Of a stretch of DNA of 64,000 nucleotides, positions 60,171-64,000 are shown piece by piece. The notes beneath the pieces were generated by a model. The model searched no databases. It worked only from the letters and a program-made list of their open reading frames with translations, and was not told where the DNA came from. The position numbers and the translations under genes are program-made. The first letter of the stretch is position 1; the number at the start of each line of letters is the position of its first letter. Source of the stretch: Thalassospira lucentensis (lineage in GTDB: Bacteria; Pseudomonadota; Alphaproteobacteria; Rhodospirillales; Thalassospiraceae); contig NZ_CP136684.1 in NCBI RefSeq assembly GCF_032921865.1, forward strand, positions 1,594,501 through 1,658,500. Reading direction: 5' to 3'.

Positions 60171-61118
60171 TTACTGGCCCCCGAAATAATAGGTTTCGGC
60201 GATTGCCGATGACAGGGTTTGATTGCGTTTCAGGAAGTCCGACAGGAATTCATGCAGGCCCTGGCTGAAAATTTCCTCCATCTGGCTTTGGGTCAGCAGT
60301 GAATAGGTTTCCACAGCCAGACTGTGCACCGGGCTTCGTTGTCCGTAATGGCGGGCCAGATGTTCCAGATGGTTGGTGATCTGTTCGGAACAGTGGGCCA
60401 GCGACCGCGGGCTGAACGGATTAAGGATCAGGAAGTGCGCGATGCGATAGGGGGAATAGTCATCGCGATACACCCAGTGGAAGGCCCGCAAAGACGATGC
60501 CGCCCGCAAAACCGTTGTCCATTGGTAATTATCGACGCCATCGCCAACCATGCTGGTTTCCGGCAGCAGGACATAATATTTCACGTCAAGCAATCGTGCG
60601 GTGTTGTCGGCGCGTTCGATAAAAATCCCAAGACGGATGAAATCGTATCCGTCGTTACGCAGGATCGTTGAATCGGTTGCCCCGCGAAACAGTGCACCCT
60701 GCCGTTTGACCCAGTCGATGAATTCCGGCAGGTCGGTTTTTGCAAGGTTATGCATTGCCGTCCGGCGCAGTTCCATCAGGGCATTGTTCAATGCTTCCCA
60801 CATTTCCGCAGTGATGGCGGTACGCATGGCGCGTGCATTGGCACGTGCATTTTCAAAGCAGTTCAGGATCGAAGACGGATTATCACGATTGAAAATCAGG
60901 TAGTCGGTGACCTCGGCCTGACGAAGCGGCATATCGGGATCATAACCCTGTGCGCAGCCCGATGCCGAAAGAACCGACGCCCATTCGGACCGGTTGCCGT
61001 CGCCTGCGGCCGGCATCAGAGCCATGCGATAGCCCATTTCCATCAGTCGGGCCATGTTTTCGGCCCGTTCCACGTAACGGGACAACCAGAAAAGGTTGTC
61101 AGCTGTACGACTAAGCAT
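60171..61118 (-). CDS. Alpha-E domain protein (DUF403)
   Basis: A 315-residue, helix-rich protein of the alpha-E family. The N-terminal MLSRTADNLFWLSRYVERAE and the following NMARLMEMGYRM are the strongest family signature. ERADNTARLLDVKYYVLLPE and WTTVLRAASSLRAFHWVYRD also match. No catalytic residues are recognised. The family is almost always found with transglutaminase and circularly permuted ATP-grasp genes, here in the same order. It is probably a scaffold or partner in that pathway. Confidence 0.9.
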   Translation of the reverse strand: MLSRTADNLFWLSRYVERAENMARLMEMGYRMALMPAAGDGNRSEWASVLSASGCAQGYDPDMPLRQAEVTDYLIFNRDNPSSILNCFENARANARAMRTAITAEMWEALNNALMELRRTAMHNLAKTDLPEFIDWVKRQGALFRGATDSTILRNDGYDFIRLGIFIERADNTARLLDVKYYVLLPETSMVGDGVDNYQWTTVLRAASSLRAFHWVYRDDYSPYRIAHFLILNPFSPRSLAHCSEQITNHLEHLARHYGQRSPVHSLAVETYSLLTQSQMEEIFSQGLHEFLSDFLKRNQTLSSAIAETYYFGGQ

Positions 61119-61135
61119 GTGTGACCTCCCTTTTC

Positions 61136-62545
61136 CTAATCAGCCATGATCCATGTGTCCTTGACCCCGCCACCCTGCGACGAGTTCACGACAAGCGATC
61201 CTTCGCGCATGGCCACACGGGTCAAACCGCCCGGAGTCAGGCGGATGTCATCGCCGACAAGGCAGAAGGGCCGGAAATCGACATGCCGTGGGGCGATGCC
61301 ACTTTCGACGAAGGTCGGACAGGCGGAAAGGGCAAGAGTTGGCTGGGCAATGAAATCACCCGGATCGGCCTTGATGCGTTCGGCGTAGGTGGCTTGCTCT
61401 TCCTTGGTGGAAGCCGGGCCAACCAGCATGCCGTACCCGCCCGAACCGTGGACTTCCTTGACGACCAGTTCACCAAGATTTTCCAGCACATATTTCAGAT
61501 CATCGGGATTGGCACATTTCCATGTCGGGACATTGTTCAGGATCGGTTCCTGCCCAAGGTAAAACCGGATCATGTCCGGGACATAGGTATAGATCGCCTT
61601 GTCATCGGCGACACCGGCGCCGGGGGCCGAGCAGATGGCAACCCCGCCTGATCGATAGACATTCATCAGGCCGGGAACGCCCAGCACGGAATCGGGCCGG
61701 AAACAGAGTGGATCGATAAAGGCATCATCAATCCGGCGATAGATCACATCAACCCGTGCGGGCCCGCGCGTTGTGCGCATATAGACGCGACCTTCGGACA
61801 CGAACAGATCCTGACCTTCGACAAGTTCAACACCCATCTGGTCGGCAAGGAAGGAATGTTCGTAATAGGCGCTGTTCATCGCACCCGGTGTCAGGACCAC
61901 GATATTGGGTTCTCGATCACACCGTTTGGGAGCGATGCTTTTGAGCGTCTTATGGAGCATGTCCGGATAGCTTTCGACCGGTTCGATCCGTAATTTCGAA
62001 AACAGTTCCGGGAACATCCGCATCATGATTTCGCGGTTTTCGAGCATGTAAGACACGCCCGATGGGGTGCGGCAGTTATCTTCCAGCACATAGAAATCAT
62101 CAGGCCCGACGCGCACGACATCAACCCCGACAATGTGACTGTAAACCTTCCGCGGCGGATCAATGCCGATCACGGCCGGTTCAAACGCGGCGTTTTTAAA
62201 CACCAGATCGGCGGGGATAATCCCGGCCTTGATGATTTCAGCGTTGTGATAGACATCGTAAAGGAAGGTGTTGAGCGCGCGTGCGCGCTGCTTGACGCCG
62301 CGTTCAAGCTTGCGCCATTCCGTGGCGGTGAAAATGCGTGGAATAAGATCGAACGGAATGAGCCGTTCCGGATCGCCACCTTCGCCATAGACCGCGAAGG
62401 TGATGCCGATTTTGCGAAAGAGTGTTTCTGCCTCAAGTCGCTTCTGCTGGAGGGTCTCGGGCCCGCTGGCCTCCATCCAGTCAACCAGTGCGCGATAAGG
62501 TTCGCGTACTTCATCGTTCATCATCATTTCGTTGAACATGCACAC
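61136..62545 (-). CDS. Circularly permuted type 2 ATP-grasp protein
   Basis: A 469-residue protein of the DUF404/DUF407 ATP-grasp family. IGIDPPRKVYSHIVGVDVVR, DDFYVLEDNCRTPSGVSYML and the block SHEYFLADQ-like (YYEHSFLADQMGVELVEGQD) are characteristic. KEVHGSGGYGMLVGPASTKE near residue 370 is the nucleotide-binding loop. Predicted work is ATP-dependent formation of a peptide or amide bond, perhaps a tag for the Anbu peptidase. It is the first gene of the four-gene operon. Confidence 0.92.
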   Translation of the reverse strand: MCMFNEMMMNDEVREPYRALVDWMEASGPETLQQKRLEAETLFRKIGITFAVYGEGGDPERLIPFDLIPRIFTATEWRKLERGVKQRARALNTFLYDVYHNAEIIKAGIIPADLVFKNAAFEPAVIGIDPPRKVYSHIVGVDVVRVGPDDFYVLEDNCRTPSGVSYMLENREIMMRMFPELFSKLRIEPVESYPDMLHKTLKSIAPKRCDREPNIVVLTPGAMNSAYYEHSFLADQMGVELVEGQDLFVSEGRVYMRTTRGPARVDVIYRRIDDAFIDPLCFRPDSVLGVPGLMNVYRSGGVAICSAPGAGVADDKAIYTYVPDMIRFYLGQEPILNNVPTWKCANPDDLKYVLENLGELVVKEVHGSGGYGMLVGPASTKEEQATYAERIKADPGDFIAQPTLALSACPTFVESGIAPRHVDFRPFCLVGDDIRLTPGGLTRVAMREGSLVVNSSQGGGVKDTWIMAD

Positions 62546-62703
62546 TCCCCTTGCTTATCCTTTGATTAAAGGCGGTGTCGCAAGGGGCGGTCAAGCATGT
62601 TCACGGTTGAAATGATTCTTTTTTCGGCAAAATAAGGGTTTGATGAAAAATTGAACTGGCGTGTTTTGTTGATTGCGTAAAAAACGGGCGCTTTACAGTT
62701 CGG

Positions 62704-63465
62704 TTACGGTTTTGCCGGCCGCAAGACATGGGTGTGATCGGCGGCATACAGGCGGGAATCGGTGAAATCCTTACGCCCAAAGACCTCGCCCACCATGATC
62801 AGGGCGGTCCGTGTTATGCCGCTGCCTTTGACCTTGGCGCGGATATCGCCAAGCGTGCCGTGGATGAATTGCTGATCGGGCCAGGTGACGCGATAAGCAA
62901 CCACCACCGGGCAATCCTCGCCGTAATGCGGCACCAGATCACGGACAACATTGACCAGATTATTGACCGACAGATGCACCGCAAGTGTCGCCCGCGAACG
63001 GCCAAGTTCGGCCAGGCTTTCGCCTTCGGGCATGGCGGATGACCGCATGGCGGTGCGCGTCAGGATCACGGTTTGCGAAATATCGGGCAGCGTCAGCTCC
63101 GCCCCCAGTTCGGCGGCGGTGGCGGCATAGGCCGAAACGCCCGGCGTGATGTCATAGGGGATGCCAAGGTCATCAAGCCTGCGGATCTGTTCGGCAATCG
63201 CACCATAGATCGACGGATCACCGGAATGCACGCGCGCGACATCCTGCCCTGCGGCGTGGGCCGTTTCAATCTCGGACAGGATTTCGTCAAGGTTCATTGG
63301 TGCGGTATCAATCACGCGCGCACCATCAGGGGCAGATTTGACGATTTCCTCGGGCACGAGCGATCCGGCATAGAGACAGACCGGACATTTTTCGATCAGT
63401 TTAAGCCCGCGAACGGTGATCAGATCGGGGGCGCCGGGGCCGGCACCGATAAAATGAACGGTCAT
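62704..63465 (-). CDS. cobM: Precorrin-4 C11-methyltransferase
   Basis: A 253-residue SAM-dependent enzyme of the aerobic cobalamin pathway. The N-terminal MTVHFIGAGPGAPDLITVRG and the block VARVHSGDPSIYGAIAEQIR are the tetrapyrrole methylase core. YDITPGVSAYAATAAELGAE and ILTRTAMRSSAMPEGESLAE support CobM over CobJ. It overlaps the upstream cobJ by one base. CobM methylates precorrin-4 at C-11. Confidence 0.93.
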   Translation of the reverse strand: MTVHFIGAGPGAPDLITVRGLKLIEKCPVCLYAGSLVPEEIVKSAPDGARVIDTAPMNLDEILSEIETAHAAGQDVARVHSGDPSIYGAIAEQIRRLDDLGIPYDITPGVSAYAATAAELGAELTLPDISQTVILTRTAMRSSAMPEGESLAELGRSRATLAVHLSVNNLVNVVRDLVPHYGEDCPVVVAYRVTWPDQQFIHGTLGDIRAKVKGSGITRTALIMVGEVFGRKDFTDSRLYAADHTHVLRPAKP

Positions 63466-64000
63466 CAGTTTGCCTTATCGTTTTTGGGTTCATTCTTGGA
63501 GTTATCGAGGCTGTGGACGGGTGCATTGGCTGCGTCCGGGCCCTTTTTGGCATAGCCACGTGGGGTATAGACCCAGCTGTTTTCACCACGTGTGATATGG
63601 CGGCTGTTACTCGATCCGACCAGAACGGTGGTCAGCATATCGACCATGTCGACTTCAAGTTTGGCAAGCGGAACGACCGTGATTTCCTCGTCTGGGCGAC
63701 CAAGCTGCCGACCCAAAACAACTGGTGTTTCCGGCCCGCGGTATTCAAGCAGGATATCACGCGCCTGTGCCAGAAGATCACGGCGGCGTTTGGATACCGG
63801 ATTATAGAAGGCAATGACAAAATCACCCTCGCCCGCGGCCTTGAGGCGGCGCAGGATATCTTCGCGCGGGGTCAGAAGGTCAGAAAGCGATATCGCGCAG
63901 AAATCATGCCCCAGTGGCGCACCGATCCGCGATGCGGCGGCCTGAAGGGCGGAAATGCCCGGCGATACCTGCACGGCAACGCGGTTCCAGTCAGAACGAT
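63465..64000 (-). CDS. cobJ: Precorrin-3B C17-methyltransferase (5' part outside window)
   Basis: The frame runs from the stop at 63465 to the window edge, giving about 178 C-terminal residues. VSPGISALQAAASRIGAPLG, AISLSDLLTPREDILRRLKA and FVIAFYNPVSKRRRDLLAQA are diagnostic of CobJ. PVVLGRQLGRPDEEITVVPL and a C-terminal SSNSRHITRGENSWVYTPRG follow. An internal GTG at 63974 is not the true start since the frame and the conserved DWNRVAVQVSPG continue upstream of it. CobJ causes the ring contraction in cobalamin synthesis. Confidence 0.92.
   Translation of the reverse strand, partial: RSDWNRVAVQVSPGISALQAAASRIGAPLGHDFCAISLSDLLTPREDILRRLKAAGEGDFVIAFYNPVSKRRRDLLAQARDILLEYRGPETPVVLGRQLGRPDEEITVVPLAKLEVDMVDMLTTVLVGSSNSRHITRGENSWVYTPRGYAKKGPDAANAPVHSLDNSKNEPKNDKAN

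Noticed and set aside
1-64000. CRISPR arrays, tRNA or rRNA genes, insertion sequences, phage genes
   Set aside because: None was seen by reading for regular repeats, CCA-ended cloverleaf pieces, rRNA-like sequence or transposase motifs. Short or diverged cases could still escape manual reading.

Overview
The window is a stretch of chromosome from an alphaproteobacterium, most likely a Rhodospirillales member close to Thalassospira (inferred from gene content and style, not from a database search). Supporting signs are an Irr-type and a second Fur-type regulator, a GntR/BioR biotin repressor with TTATAGATAA boxes, ornithine-lipid genes olsB-olsA, a PraR-like XRE regulator before metK, a SAM-II-like leader, and a marine-type mix of sugar uptake and iron/heme scavenging. 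No rRNA, tRNA, insertion sequence, phage or CRISPR array was seen. Coding density is high and nearly every gap over 150 bp carries a recognisable regulatory structure.

Layout. 1-2237: LysE exporter (cut by the window edge), divergent LysR regulator, MgtC-like membrane protein. 2248-9090: a beta-glucoside module with a LacI regulator, a GH1 beta-glucosidase and a divergent CUT1 sugar ABC transporter (binding protein, two permeases, ATPase). Two copies of a 12-bp operator lie between the divergent arms. 9127-13883: D-Ala-D-Ala dipeptidase, tsaB-rimI, a TusA-like protein, a Fur-family regulator, olsB-olsA. 14021-19639: the tightly overlapping miaB-phoH-ybeY-corC-lnt housekeeping operon. 19715-22542: XRE regulator, metK behind a candidate SAM-II riboswitch, trmB.

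22654-32040 is the most striking part: a complete heme-acquisition island. It holds an ECF sigma factor and FecR-type anti-sigma, a HasR-type TonB-dependent receptor with a signalling domain, a HasA-like hemophore fused to a C-terminal RTX/type I secretion domain, its ABC exporter and membrane-fusion protein, and a heme oxygenase. Fur-like boxes precede the sigma gene and the receptor, and strong RNA hairpins flank the hemophore gene. Heme would be bound outside the cell by the hemophore, handed to HasR, imported with TonB energy, and opened by HemO to release iron.

32142-41655 is the rimP-nusA-ylxR-infB-rbfA-truB-rpsO-pnp translation/RNA cluster, with a terminator-like rimP leader hairpin and a long AT-rich hairpin in the pnp leader. 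41762-48537 returns to iron and redox: a nitronate-monooxygenase-like protein, irr (with a perfect FNR/FixK-type box upstream), a rubrerythrin-like protein, a serine hydrolase and a Fur-box-preceded ferric-chelate ABC transporter. 48727-55864 is accessory metabolism: a methyltransferase, a quinol-monooxygenase-like protein, OsmC and GntR, a large acyltransferase-alpha/beta hydrolase fusion, an MFS exporter and a CHAP lipoprotein. 55995-58497 is bioY-bioB with the regulator BioR and its boxes. 58585-62545 is the four-gene Anbu proteasome-like / transglutaminase / alpha-E / ATP-grasp operon. The window ends in cobM and a partial cobJ of cobalamin synthesis.
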